Shown here: positions 44,862 to 57,011 of the stretch, one piece after another
How positions within the stretch are numbered: the stretch's first letter is position 1
Layout: each line of letters opens with the position of its first letter
Assembly: GCA_034406715.1 (NCBI GenBank)
Contig: CP137868.1
Location: 62,001 to 126,000, forward strand
Length of the DNA stretch: 64,000 bases
From: Rhodotorula mucilaginosa
Lineage: Eukaryota > Basidiomycota > Microbotryomycetes > Sporidiobolales > Sporidiobolaceae
Reading direction: 5' to 3'
Program-made: the position numbers and the translations under genes
Notes under the pieces: generated by a model
The model's database searches: none
The model's input: only the letters and a program-made list of their open reading frames with translations
What the model was told of the DNA's origin: nothing

Positions 44862-47800
44862 ATGACGGATGGTCAAGCGTATCGGTGGCACAGCGGTCAG
44901 GCTGCCTACGCTCCGCCGCCGCCGCAAGAACACTACCAGATCTACGAGCACCAGGCTGCGATGCGGAGTCATCACGCTGAGCGAAGCAGCCGTGAGTGCC
45001 TTCGTGCTGTCATTCTCGGTTCGCCGGCGCCTCCGAGCGAGTCCATCTCTTTCCTGTCTCCTTCCTGACTCTTTCATGTCACAGAGCACCGAGAAAGCTA
45101 TGCCGGCGAGACTGCCCAGTCGCGATCATACGTTCTGCCGGGCTATTCCGTCGACACAGTGTCCCCTACCGCCTTGTACCAGCACCAGATCGCCGACTCG
45201 GCCCCCGCTGGCGAAGCGTACCAGCAGATCGACACACAACATCACATCGCGTCGGCTGGTGTACGTCCGGCAAATGCCCACGTCGGTCAAGTCTCGTCTG
45301 CCGGTTCCAACTCGGGTTCGCAAAGTCCGGCTTGGTCGGCGCGTCCCGTGCGCGCCACCGTCAAGGCTTCGAACAACTCGGACGACGGCTACGTCCCCGA
45401 CTCGAAGCGCTCGAGTACAGACTCGGGATCATCGAAGAAGAGGTCGAACGGTGGGCCGGCGCCGCGGAAACGAGTTCCGGCGTCCTGCACGCCTTGTCGC
45501 AAGAAGAAGCTGCGATGCAACCGCTCAATGCCGTGCTCGTCGTGCGTCGAACGAGGGGAACCAGAAGGCTGCGTCTGGGAGGGGTGCGTGCCAGACTCGG
45601 GACGCGTCGGTCGAGATCAGGGGAACGAGGCTGCTGACCGGTCCTGAGAAAACGCAGAGATGCCACGCCGCTCTATACGGTCCGCCACGATAACGACCTG
45701 CAGGAACTGCGCGCACAAGTTGACAGGCTTCAAGGGTTGCTGGACTCCCTGACCAAAGCGACTCGGAGCCCGTCCCCGCCTGATCAGCAACCGAATCCCC
45801 ACTCGCCTGCGGGCCCGCCACCCGCCGCAAAGAGTGACACGGACGGCGATGCCGACATCAAGTTCAATCTCGGAGCACAGGATCTTTGCGCTGCCTTGTC
45901 CGAACTCGCCTTGACCGGGATCATGCCCCTGATGCCGACTGGGTCCGAGTCGTTCGCACCCGGCGGTCGCAGCGGCGATGCCTTCATCGAAGAGGCGAAG
46001 CGCTTCCTTCAAACTTTCACCCACCGTGCGGGACTCTCTATCGACGTCCCCTTCGCCGTCCTGAGTCCAAGCGACGCCGCGCCGAGTCCGCCCGACTCGT
46101 CCACCTCGAGCGAAGACAGCACCGGCGCACCCGGAGGTCCCGCGCCGATCATCACGCCTTCGAGTCCGCGACCCTCCATGTCGTCCATACTCCCGCTTCT
46201 TCCATCTACCCGAGAACTAAGAACGGCTTTTGACTTTTACGCTCAGGTACGTGTGCCCGTCTTTTCCTCCACTAGTTCTATTCAGACGACGGTTCTGACT
46301 CTTCTTCTGGTCGCACCCTACCTGTAGTATGTTCACTGGTACTGCGCACCTGTCAGTCTATCCGCTATCGAAACTCGCTGGCCAGCGTTCAAGGCATCGC
46401 TGGAGATTCCAGATTTGGAAGAACGCGCCGCAGCAGTCGACCCGCTCTTCCTCGCCATGATCCTCGGCATTTGCGCTTCCGGCCTGGCAAGCATGACGAA
46501 CAAACAAGCGAAAGTCCGAGGCTTTATCGGCTCTCGTACCGCCACGGTCGAACGATGGGTTCGGGCCGCCTCGCTGTCGCTCCTGGCCGGAAAGGTGAGT
46601 AAAACCTGCAGTACTTGTCCGTCAGCGTTGTTGACTGTCTTTCCCTGGCGTGCAGTTTGTCGAAGAGCCCCGACTGGACGGCGTACGCGCTGCCGCGGTC
46701 ATTGCGTCCTTTTACGTGGTCAGTCTGCCGACTCTTCACACTTTCTTATGCTTAAACGGCTCATCCACGTCTTTCGCAGTTCATGACTACCGGCGAGACG
46801 ATCTCTGCCGGCATGTCACTGCTCTCTCTGGCAGTGCACGCCGCGTTCGACCTCGGGCTGAACCGGGATCCGGTACAAGGCGGACAGAGCGGCTACTCTT
46901 TCCGCGAGCGCGAGGAGCGCCGGCGTGCGTTCTGGTGCCTTTTCGCCCTGTCAATGACCATCACTACGGTGCGTTGTTGTATTCCAAAGGCTTTTGTCCT
47001 CTCGTAGGGTTACTGACGATGAATGTGTAGGGCACCGGCCGCATCTGGTCGCAATTCGACCTGCGTTACATCGATTGCAAATTCCCACTCGACTGTCACG
47101 ATGAGTACGTCGATTCACGCTTTTCCCGTCTTTGAGACAAGCTCTGATATGGTTCGCGTCTTTAGCGAGCTCGAGATGGACGAAAGGGCTGCGAAAGCTC
47201 GGGTTCGCGCTCGCTTTAATGCGGCGACGTTCCAGGAGACGCTCATGACCTCTTCCGTCGTCCGGGCGGAACTTGCCCTCCTCGTCAAGAAGATTGTGAG
47301 TGGTTTCCTAGTAGCGATCCCGGTGAGGAGTAGTCGCTAATCGTGCCACCTCGTCGCAGACCGACAAGGCCTTCGGCATCGCACCCTGCGCTTATCAAGA
47401 GATTCTCGAGCTCGACGAAGAGTTGATCGCGTTCGAGAGGTCGTTGCCGTCGGTGTACATGCTCCCAATCGACAGCGCTGGCCGAGTCCATGTCGGCTTC
47501 CCGCCCAGCCTCACGCATATGCGCGCGGTACTCATCAATCTTTGCCTCGCCGCTGAACTGCTTCGCTTGCACCGGCCATTCCTCGGTGCGCTCTCCTCTT
47601 CCCTTATGGCTGACCCTCGCGCGCTGACACCATTGCTGTCTCCCAGTTCTCGCTGCGACCGACAGCCGATATGCGTACTCGCGTGCGCAATGCTTGAAGT
47701 ACGCAAAACGGATCCTCGCCATCAACGCCACACCTGGCTGCCGCATCAATTGGGCAGGGTACGTCTGTCCCTCTCGCCCGCCATACACAGGAAAGCACTG

Positions 47801-48828
47801 ACTGATGACTCTCGCACCGCGCAGGCACAACGTCAAAGTCATCTCTGCAGCAATCGTGCTCGGTGTCGACCTTTTGCAGACGCAGGGGAGCGAGGAGGAT
47901 ACCGCGACCCGCGCCTTGATCGACAGCGCGCTACAGCAGACGGAAACGTTTGCGGGTGTTTCCGTACGTCACACTTTCCACTCGAGTGCTTATTCAGCTG
48001 TCGCTGACGCGCATGTCGCGTTTGCAGTCGGTGTGCCGCAAGGGTGGCGGAGTCGTCCGCTTCCTCCTCCAGAAAATCGACGAAGAGTCGGCCCAGCGAG
48101 AGCAGCCTCGCCGCAGCAAGAGGAGCCGGACGTTTGATCACGGTGTCGCCGAAGGACGTCAGATGCGATCCCTCAGCGACGCCTTTGCCGGCTTTGAGCG
48201 CACGCCAGCGACCACGGACGACGATGCGGAGCCGCGGCGGCGTCGCGCGGCCAGGCCCCCTTTGCCGCACAGCATTTCCGACACAAACGTCCCGCAGGCA
48301 ATTTCTCCGACAGAGGGGATTCTTCCGGGTTCACCGCAACCGGGTGGTGTCCAGATGGCTCCCTCGCTTTCGACGGGTCGTCAGCAGACCCTGCGGCCAG
48401 AATCTGCTCACTCGGCGCCAGGAACTCCCTCGGAGAAGACATTCCCGAGCTACTCGACTGCCCCGGTCGGTCGACAAATCGCCGGGCTCGGTCGGACCGG
48501 CTTTGGTCAATCGCGCAGCAAGTTGTCGGCCGGTCCGCACTCTGCAGGACTCTCGATCGAGGTGCCCTCGCCGTTGATGGCGACCTTTGGCAACCTTCAC
48601 CAACGCGGGCCAGTCTCGACGTCTCCTCCGCAATACAATATGAACGTTCACCACGGCAGCACGACCCCCGCCGGACCGCCCCCGACCGGCGAGGACGGCA
48701 ACATGTATCCTTTCTTCCCGTTACCACCTCGACACGACGAGCAGTTGATGGCTTCTGGTGTGGCTGCTCGTGCCTCCGAGTTTGACTTTCTTGCCGACAC
48801 GGACCTTGACCGTCACATCTTTGCCTAG
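44862..48828 (+). CDS. Zn2Cys6 fungal transcription factor 2
   Basis: Twelve exons (44862-44991, 45085-45583, 45658-46246, 46328-46594, 46656-46718, 46780-46968, 47031-47104, 47166-47295, 47360-47585, 47647-47758, 47825-47963, 48028-48828) give 1072 aa. The zinc cluster PASCTPCRKKKLRCNRSMPC then SSCVERGEPEGCVWE has spacing C-x2-C-x6-C-x5-C-x2-C-x8-C (about residues 177-205), preceded by a basic nuclear-localisation-like stretch (KKRSNGGPAPRKR). A heptad region follows (NDLQELRAQVDRLQGLLDSL). The middle homology region has YVHWYCAPVSLSAIETRWP, GMSLLSLAVHAAFDLGLNRD and EREERRRAFWCLFALSMTIT, which is the fungal-specific domain. The last exon is a long Ser/Pro/Gly-rich tail. Zinc-cluster proteins usually act on nearby metabolic genes, but no target is shown. 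Confidence 0.9.
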
Positions 48829-49105
48829 AAAACCACTTGATCCTACCTTGTTGTCTGCCTGCTCCTGAGGTTTCCGCTGACAGACTGTAGATTCGTAGCG
48901 GCGGTCACGACCACACCAATAGACATTCTATGCTCGACGAGGCTCAACTTTATCACAAGCGGTCCTGCTAGCGTTCACGGCGAACTGGAAAGACCCGGAA
49001 AAATCGGAAGAGATGGTCTAAGATAGCGACGATGCAAAGGTGTTACAACGGACATGAGGGCGTACATAGGTTCGCCGGATGAAAGTATGTGCATAGTGAA
49101 GGGGA

Positions 49106-51709
49106 TCACGCTCTGGTCCGCCGGCTGGGATCCACCCCGCCCATCTCTGCATCGTCGAGAATGCCAGTGGCACTCTCCCCCGCGCCGTTTGCGATGCGCT
49201 CGTACGCGTACTCGTTCGGACCGCCGCCGCCATTGAGGTCGAACCCCTTGCCGCGGATGCCGAGCATGAGCAAGTCTGCCGCGGTGCCGATCGAGCGAGA
49301 AATTTTCCGTCGCCAGGTGCGAGGGCCGCCGGTCGACGAAGCAGGGCCGCCGGTAGACGACGATGTGGCTCCGAGGGACGCGCTCGTCCGATGTGCCGGC
49401 TGCGCGGCGATCGACGCGGTCGAAGTGGTGATGGACGCATGCGGAACGGCACTGAACCCAAACATGGCGCGCGAGATGGCGTTCCTCGCTCGGTCGACCA
49501 GGAACGAGATCGACCCTCCGTTCGACGAGAGCAACGCGCGGAGTCGATCCTTGAACGCGAGGGGGACGACCGAGATGAACGTGACGGCGACGAGTTTCAG
49601 GACGACTTCGCGCGACCAGATCTTGTCGCCGAGGGGCTTTGACGGGTCGGCCGCGGCGAGGGCGACCAAGTTCCCGATCGAGACGGTGGCAAAGTTGAAG
49701 GGGAAAGAGCCGATCAAGAGGGTGGTGAAGAAGGGTCCGAGCGGCAAACGCAAGACGCCAGCGATGACCTGAGCCAAGCCAACGGACAGTCGTCAGTATG
49801 GGAGATCCTGGTACCGAAAAAGGGGTGCGGGAGAGACTCACGTTCAGGACGCTGTAAGGGAGGAGGGGAAAGAAGCGTGCGAGCAAGAGATGCGAAAATA
49901 GGTCCGAGTCGGATGGCGGAGCGACCGCGACCTGCGCGATGCCCGGAGCGGCGACATTCAACGTCGTCGCCGTCGTCGCCGGTGGGGCGAGTTTGAGCGC
50001 GCGGCGGGTCACGTCGAGCGGTTTGGCAAAGTAGTATTCGACCTGAGGGAAGAATCGGAGTTGGGTGAGCAAAAAGTTCGAGGGAGGAACGGCCGACTCT
50101 TGAACCAGCTCACGAGTGGCGCAATGAGGACCGCGATGAGGTACGCGCCGGTACTGCCGGTGGCGGTCCAGAGGCAAGCCCACCAGGTCCCGAGCGTCGT
50201 TCCGTACAGCGCTCCGAACAAGATGTTGGTCAAGATGCTGCCGGGGATGGAGAAGCACTGCTTCCAGAGGAAGAGGAGGGTCAAGACGACAAAGAGGTGT
50301 AGTTCGGCCGCGAAGGACGAAGCGCGGTACGTCGTCAGGGTTTTGGTGAGCTGCGGCAGGTCCGAGACGGAATGAGGGAGGAAGAGTCCGGGCAGGGTGG
50401 CGATCGTGAGTGCGATCACGACAAAGGAGGAGAGGAAGAGGGAAAAGAGGATGACGAGTTGCGGGACAAAGTCGCGTAGCGACCGGGTAGCTGTGCTTGT
50501 GGTGGTGGCTGAGAGGGGATCGAGTCCCGTTGCCGGCGGGTAGAGTGTCGATTCGGTATCCGCTCGCGGCCGACCGCTCGGACCGGTCGGGGGCATCATC
50601 TCAAACTGGGCAATGACGGGCGTCGGAGCGATCGCCGACAGTTTCGCTCGGTCCGCCGCTCCGCTCAGGAACGGATCGCGGCCGTCCGTGTTTGTGTCCG
50701 TGGCGGTGGCCGGGGTGGGCGAGGAGGGTAGCGCGGGTTGGACGAGCAAGCTCGTGAAACTCTTGCCTCGTCGGAGACTCATCCGCGTCAGTCCTTCGAG
50801 GCTCTTGCTCCGATTCCGAGTCGCAGCGGCGGCGGAGGACGAGTCGTCCTTGGCAACAGTCGTGGTGGCGGTGGCGGCGGCGGCAAGGGCAGCCGCGTCG
50901 TGCAGTTCCTTGGTCGACATGAGGTCGGCTGAACGGTTCAAGATCCGTGGGTCGTATAGAGGATGTTCTCCGCCGGTTCGCCACGCTTCTCGTTCCTCGC
51001 GGAGGTGGGTGCTCCCTCTCCGACTCGGCGGTTGTTCGACCCAATAATGCGGCGCGCCGTCGCCGTCCTCGTCCTCGTCCACTGCGCCATCTCGTTCCTC
51101 GTAGTACTCTAGTCTCGGAGTGTGCGGCGGACTGCTGTCGGAGAGGGTCGAACCCGATTCTTCGGTGCTGCCTCCTCCACCTCCTGCGAGCCTCGATCCG
51201 GCTTCTTCGTATTCGTGCGGCGCCTGCTCCGAGAACTTGACTCTACGCGCGTCAAACTCGGCGCGTTGCCTCGCGAGGGCTGACAATGCTCCTGCTCCTC
51301 CTCCTGCTGACCTGGTCAGGTCGCTGACGGTGCGACCCTGAGCGTGCAACAAAGGGCGGACCGCAGGAGCAGCAGCAGGAGCAGGAGCACTTGCATCTTG
51401 AGCGTCTCCATCTCCGTTGGCAGGGCTCGGCAGTGTCGCCTTGCCTATGCTCCGCGCTCGGAGTCGAGTCTGAACGGGTTGAGGTCGGTACGCCGATGCC
51501 CGCGAGCTGTGCGAGTTGCTGTTGCTGTCGGGCATGGCGTGGAGCTCCTGCTGCTGCCGGTCGCCTCGACGCCCCAACGGTGCAGCTGAGTAAGGCTCTG
51601 GAGAGACAGCAGCTTCGCCAACGCCGCCGCCGCTGCTGCTGCCGTCCGATGATCCGGCTTGGACCAGCAGACTACTCGGCGGACGCGCCGCTGACAAGCT
51701 GACCGCCAT
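49106..51709 (-). CDS. TVP38/TMEM64 (SNARE-associated Golgi, VTT domain) membrane protein
   Basis: Three exons (51709-50114, 50042-49842, 49768-49106) give 819 aa. The first about 400 residues are disordered (Ser, Ala, Gly, Arg). The VTT/DedA-type membrane core follows: FVPQLVILFSLFLSSFVVIA, a re-entrant region LFLWKQCFSIPGSILTNILF, the diagnostic GTTLGTWWACLWTATGSTGA, ARFFPLLPYSVLNVIAG, and LPLGPFFTTLLIGSFPFNFA. Family members are Golgi or ER lipid scramblase-like proteins (Tvp38, TMEM41B, VMP1). The tail after the last span is about 150 residues, Ser/Thr-rich. Yeast Tvp38 is only about 340 aa, so both tails are long here. Confidence 0.88.
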
Positions 51710-52108
51710 TTACGGTCGAGCTTTCGAATCGATACTGTATCTATCGTACAGGCAGGGTGCAGCTCGCTCTCGGATCTCGTCTGCAGGGCTCCCGGATCGC
51801 AGCTCGGCTTCGGACGGACGGACGTCGGAGCCACCGCCTCCGCGCGCGCACCTTCTCTTTGTCGCCCTTGTGTAATCCGTATTGTCCGCAGCTCGACCTT
51901 GCTCTGAAGTGACCGCCCCAAAGCGAACGCCCTGTGGGTCCCAAGAGGCCAGATCGAACGCAAACGATGAGGTCGTCGCGTCAATCTGCGTCGATTCGAG
52001 GCCGAGTTTGGGATGACGCGATGACGTGGCGGACACAAACGCAAGAAAGTCATCGGGAAGTGCGAGCGTTGGCTGGCTGTTCAAAACATTACGGAGCGAG
52101 GGCCCAGG
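51710..52108. other. divergent intergenic region TVP38 / SEC14-like
   Basis: About 400 bp shared upstream region. No gene or clear motif recognised. Confidence 0.45.
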
Positions 52109-54112
52109 ATGGCGCCGCCGAAAGTTGAGAGCGTGAGTCTGCTTGGCCTTGGTCTGCTCACCCGGCCAGCTCACCCACAGGGCGAGACTGCAGGACCTCG
52201 AACCAGTTCCGAGTCGAGTCGCCCTGAGCGGACACCTCGGACACTTGACGGACGCGCAGGACAAGGCACTGCAAGAATTCAAAGCTCGCCTCGAACAGAA
52301 CGGCTATTATACCCCGGCGCGCGAGGCGGCCTTGCCGAGTGCAGACGATGTCACCCTCGTGTGAGTGGGCGTGGTTTCTCAATGTCGGCCAGCCAGAGCA
52401 TAAGGTGCTCTCTTAGACTGACTTGATCTGTCGAACTTGCTCCCTACTCCCAGTCGCTTCCTCCGCGCGCGCAAGTTTGACGTCCAAGGCGCCTACGCCC
52501 AGTTCACCTCGGCCGAAGACTGGCGCCGCACCGAACAGATCGACCAACTCTACGACTCGTTCTCGCTCCCCGAATTCGAAATGGCGCGGCAACTGTACCC
52601 GCAATGGACGGGCCGGAGGGACAATTCCGGCTTGCCCGTTTATGTGTTTGAGGTGGCGACTTTGACAAAGGAAAAGACGGACCCGTACTCGAAAGACAGC
52701 TCGAGGTTGGAACCTCGGATCGTCGCCCTCTACGAGGTGAGAGGCAGGGGGGTCTAGGTCTGCCTTGTCCTGCACGCGGGCTGACGCAAGATCCTCTTTC
52801 CTCCGAATCCCCTGCGCCCGCCCCCACCACAGCACATGGTGCAGTATGTCTTGCCCCTTTCGAGCGCCATCCCGCACGCGCACCAAGAATCGCCCATCAG
52901 CGGCTGCGCCACCCTCGTCGACATTTCGGGCGTCTCGCTGCAGCGCTTCTGGGCTTTGAAAGGCCACATGCAGAGGGCGTCGACCCTCGCGAATGCGAGG
53001 TACGCAGAGACTCTCGGCGCGTAAGTCATCGCTACTTTCATATATCGACTCGGCGCCATTTTTGCTGCTTTGCTCTTGCGCTCCAGGGAGTTAATCGACT
53101 CTTTGATGAGCAGGATCTACTTGATCGGCGCGCCTTCTTTCTTCTCGGTAGTCTGGTGCGGCTCGCTCTCCCGTTCCCTGCCAGACATCTTTCCGCCATG
53201 CTGACCGTTGCCTGTTCTCACAGGGGTTGGATTCAGAAATGTACGCGCTTCAGGACCGGCGACCTCCTTCGCCCAAACCGGCACGGTTTCCCTTCTCGCG
53301 TCAAGTTTTTGCTAAAACTCCCAACAACCGCTTCTTTGACGGGGCTCCATGCAGGGTTCGACGAAGGCACTCGGAACAAGATCCACATCCTCTCGGCCGC
53401 CGATCTCACCTCGACCCTCTCGGCGCACATGCCGCTCTCGTCCATCCCGCGCAAGTACGGCGGCACGCTCGACTGGACCTTTGGCGAGTCGGGTCCGAAC
53501 CTCGATGCGGAGGCGAGGGAAGTTTTGCACATGGAGGAAGGGGAGGAGATGCCGAGTGGACCGTTGAGGTGGGAGAGGGGGGAAGGAGGAGGGCTCCGAG
53601 TTGTCGGAGGGGAAGGGAGGACGGACGAAGAGAGGCAGAAGTGGAACAACCGCGGGAGGGACAAGGCGGCCGCTCGGCAGCGACGGGACGGAGCGGCTGC
53701 TGCTGCTGCCGCCTCACGGGTGGACGAGGCGGGTTCGGCAACGGCGACGCAAGAAAACGGAGTGACTGCGCGATCGCCTCCTCCTCAAGCAACGACGCAG
53801 ACGACGTCACTACTGCCCCCGTCTGCCGACGCAGCATCGCCGCCTTCATCATCTTCTCCAGCACCGACAACAGCAAGTTCGACCTCTCCGTCATCAGCAG
53901 CACTACCGCCGCCGATCCTAGGCCAAGGCTACAGCAACGCCGAGCCTTCCTCCAGACTAAACTCGTCACCATCAGCGAATGGAGTACCCGAGGCGGGCAG
54001 GCGACACGTGCAGGAGGGAGAACAGGAGCACGATATCCATGTCGCGGCGCGAGAGAACCCCAGCGCTCCGATTAAAGATCTCGCGGCAGCATTAGAAGGT
54101 ACGACTTTGTAG
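52109..54112 (+). CDS. SEC14-like phosphatidylinositol-transfer protein (CRAL-TRIO)
   Basis: Seven exons (52109-52132, 52194-52360, 52454-52736, 52833-53020, 53087-53155, 53224-53240, 53355-54112) give 501 aa. The CRAL-TRIO N-terminal domain has LSGHLGHLTDAQDKALQEF, then VRFLRARKFDVQGAYAQF. The lipid-binding domain has CATLVDISGVSLQRFWALKG, AELIDSLMSRIYLIGAPSFF, SVVWGWIQKWFDEGTRNKI and LSSIPRKYGG, which matches the family pattern for the lipid gate and phosphoinositide pocket. The role is exchange of phosphatidylinositol and a second lipid at Golgi or plasma membrane. The C-terminal about 200 residues are extra, low-complexity and Ala/Ser/Gln-rich. Exon 1 codes for only eight residues (MAPPKVES) and exon 6 is 17 nt. 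The downstream neighbour is convergent, 97 bp away. Confidence 0.9.
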
Positions 54113-54209
54113 AAAGAAAGTGCTACGGGCATTTTCCACCTCGACCCTTTATGATCTGCACAACATTCATATGCACCACAGAATGGGAATATCTGGCGTT
54201 CAGTCGCAA

Positions 54210-56879
54210 TCACTGTACCGAGAAGCACTCGACCCCGGCTCCTTCCGCCACCCACAAACTCGGACAATCCCACCTCGGCCGCAACTGCTCCCAGTTGTCG
54301 TCGTCGTCGCCATCGCCATACCCTCCATGCTCGAGAATCCTCCTCGTGTAATCTTTCTCTCGCAAGCGGAGAGGATCCAGGGCCGAAAAGGCGAGCGACT
54401 TGATCGGTTCGGAAAAAGTTCGCGAGAGAGGGTGGGCGGCGGGATTGTTCGCTCCTGTCGCCGTCGCTATCGACGAGGACGACGACATGGGCGGGCTGGA
54501 CCATGAGACAGGCGCGCTGGTGGAGGACGAGCTGGACGAGCTTGCGAAACTCGAATTTGATGATGCCGGAGGTGGCTCAAGTGGCAGGCCGCCATTCCGA
54601 AGCGAAAAGATCCGGAGTCGCGAATCTTGGCCAGCTGTGCAGTCAGTGCGAGTCTCTAAGTCAGTCAGCGGTTTCCGAGACTCGGAATCGGTCGCGGCAC
54701 TTAGTCGATCGGTCGGTCGGGACCCTCGAGGCTGCACGACCCGCTCACTCACCTATCGCGACCCACTCATCCCGCCACACGTCCATCCCCAAATCGGTCG
54801 CAAACGTGTTGACGTGTCCGTCCATGCTGATGACCGGTACCGGTCCCAGACCCGACACCGGCGTATGGACGCCCCCGGGTCGCTCACCCTCGTCGACAGG
54901 TCGTTGGCGCTGCTGATTGTTCCTCCCGCGCGGGAAAGCTTTCCGAGGTCGAGGTGCTCCTGGTAGTGCGGCCGAGTGAGTGGTTCGCGGCGGACGGAGG
55001 AAGCGCAAATCGTAGATCGCGAGTTGGCTGTGGCGCAAGATTCGGTTGGAGAAGCCATCAGTTTAGGTGGCCGTCGCGACCTTGCAGTGCGAGCCGGCGG
55101 TCTCGGAGAAGGTTCCGTAAGAGAGGTAGGTAGGTACTCACCCTCCCATGGCGGCGACGAGCAATTGATGAGGTTGTCCGGGGATCAATCTGAGGTGCGT
55201 AATCGGAGTCGCGAGCGAAAAGTTGACCTACAGAGATGATAGAGCGCGAGAAAACGCATCAGGCTATCGATTTTCCCTTGGGGCAAGGGGAGCTGGGTCG
55301 CGCAACTCACCTCGCCGCCCTCGGTAGCACTATCACTATCCTCTTCCCCTCCGGTCGAGGAGTGACCTCTCCGACTTCTCCAATCAAACCCTTTCACTTC
55401 TCCTCTCCTCACGCCAGCCCAAACAGTCCTGCCCGGTTCGTCCATCTCGAGCGCAAAGACGGTCCCACCGCCGCCCCTTCCGCCAGTCACGTAAGCGTCC
55501 ATACCCCCTCCGGCCGCGGGATGAGGTGTCGGGGTTGAAGGACCACTCGAGGGAGTGGTTGCCGAGAGGGAGGAGAGGGGACAAAGGAGGACGGATCGAT
55601 CTCCGCCTGGCGAGGAGGCGAGGCGGAAAGGGAAAGGGAAACGGAACAGATCAACACTCCACTCGGAATGACCTTTTTGTCTGCGGGATTCGTTCCCCTC
55701 TCTCCCGGGGAGTAGGAGTGGTCCATAAACTCACCGAGCGCGACCACGTCTCGAGAGATGGCCGACGTCCACAGCGAAGTCTTGCGCGGCGACAGCGTGA
55801 TTGAGCTTTGCGACGTAACACGGAGGACGACGGACAATCAGCGCTCGCCTTTTGTCGGGGGCAGGGATTGCGGCTTTTAGAGTCGAGAAATGGACATACG
55901 CGAGTGAAATGTTGTCGTCGGTGGTGCCGACTATGGCTTGTGCAGGTGGTCCGAGACAAGTCGCGCTGCAGGCGACACCAGCAGCGCGGTCAGTTCTGTC
56001 AACCACTGATTCGGGTAGGATTCCCCTCTGAGATGGCCCGAGTGAAAGTAGAGAGAATCTACACGAGACGGTTCCCGCAAGTCTTGAGCGAGGTGATCTT
56101 GCTGGAGCAGAACCAACCGGTCCGCCAACGTTCCTCGTCGTTTGGGTACATGTCGATTTCATCCGGCGGTCGGGTCAAATAGCCGGTCCTGTCAATTCCG
56201 GGAAGGGAGGGAAATCAGCAGGGAGCAGTTCCTGGTCCCCGAGTCTCGGGGCCTGTTCCTCCGCCGGCGTCGTCCAGGACTAAAAAGCGGGTGGCAAACG
56301 GAAGAAGAGGAGGACACCCGAGGACTGACGCGATAGTCCCGCTCGAAGTCCCGACTCGGAGCGTAGACGGGTTCGTCTCGTCGAATGAAATGTGTTGGAT
56401 CGAGTCGTCCATGGTCAAGCATTCGGGGTAGATGGTCCGGACCGAACCGATCTTGGTGGCAAGGTGAGATCCTTGCAATGCACTGTTTTCCTCAACCGCG
56501 CCCGGAGTCAGCGCTTTTTCTTTCCTTCGATCTCGGCGGCCAGAAGGACTGACTGTTCGAATTTGTCTCGCTTTGCAGGCTGGACGAGCCACGGCGCGAG
56601 GACCGAGTTTCTCCAAGCGGCGAGTCCGTCATTGCCGTCTTCGTCGTCGCGTTCGAGTTTCCTTTGCCGCGCTTGCTTCGCCCTGGCCTGCCTACGACTC
56701 GTCTCTTGGTGTTGAAGTCGTTCCCGTTCGGCTTGAGCGAGTGCGGCGGCAGTAGCAGCGCGAGCAGTCGACGCCGGAGTTTGACGGATCGCCGACGTCG
56801 ACTGTTTGAAGTACCGGCGAGTCTCGGGATCCCACGTGTAGCCCGGCAGCTGCAAGGGCGGCGCCCCTGCACTGCTCAT
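54210..56879 (-). CDS. WD40-repeat protein, DCAF4-like
   Basis: Nine exons (56879-56554, 56482-56330, 56188-56063, 55965-55900, 55805-55735, 55606-55311, 55227-55142, 55027-54753, 54634-54210) give 607 aa. The N-terminus LPGYTWDPETRRYFK is the DCAF4 signature, followed by a basic helix. WD-repeat pieces come next: FCSSKITSLKTCGNRLV, then AQAIVGTTDDNISLA, TSLWTSAISRDVVALGGDRS, GRTVWAGVRRGEVKGFDWR, THLRLIPGQPHQLLVAAMGG, QLAIYDLRFLRPP, then MDGHVNTFATDLGM and VAIAGQDSRLRIFSLRNGG. A Ser-rich insertion breaks the last blade. DCAF4 proteins are substrate receptors of CUL4-DDB1 ubiquitin ligases; the DDB1-binding WDxR box is not obvious here, so the role is inferred from overall likeness. Introns 1 and 2 both use the less common donor GTCAGT. 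The gene is head-to-head with the PAXBP1-like gene. Confidence 0.8.
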
Positions 56880-57011
56880 TCTCCCTTGTTTCGCAGGCTA
56901 CTGTGGATTCGCGGCGAGAGACAGTTGCGTTGAAGCAGCTGCGAATTCACGACAGCTCTCCGTTCTCCGCTCTACACAGGAACTGGTGCGAGTACGGACG
57001 GTTGACGCAGG
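56880..57011. promoter_or_regulatory. very short bidirectional promoter
   Basis: Only 132 bp separate the start codons of the DCAF4-like gene (minus) and the PAXBP1-like gene (plus), so both 5' UTRs and core promoters must overlap or lie within this segment. No TATA box is apparent. Confidence 0.6.

Noticed and set aside
48975-50258. 427-codon minus-strand frame overlapping the TVP38-like gene
   Set aside because: Different frame of the same strand, Arg/His-rich, reads through the introns of the membrane protein.
55630-55735. alternative exon for the DCAF4-like gene (frame reading DKKVIPSGVLICSV)
   Set aside because: Using the later CGCCAG acceptor gives GGDRSVLLCP, which fits a WD blade and keeps the frame; the alternative leads to stops.
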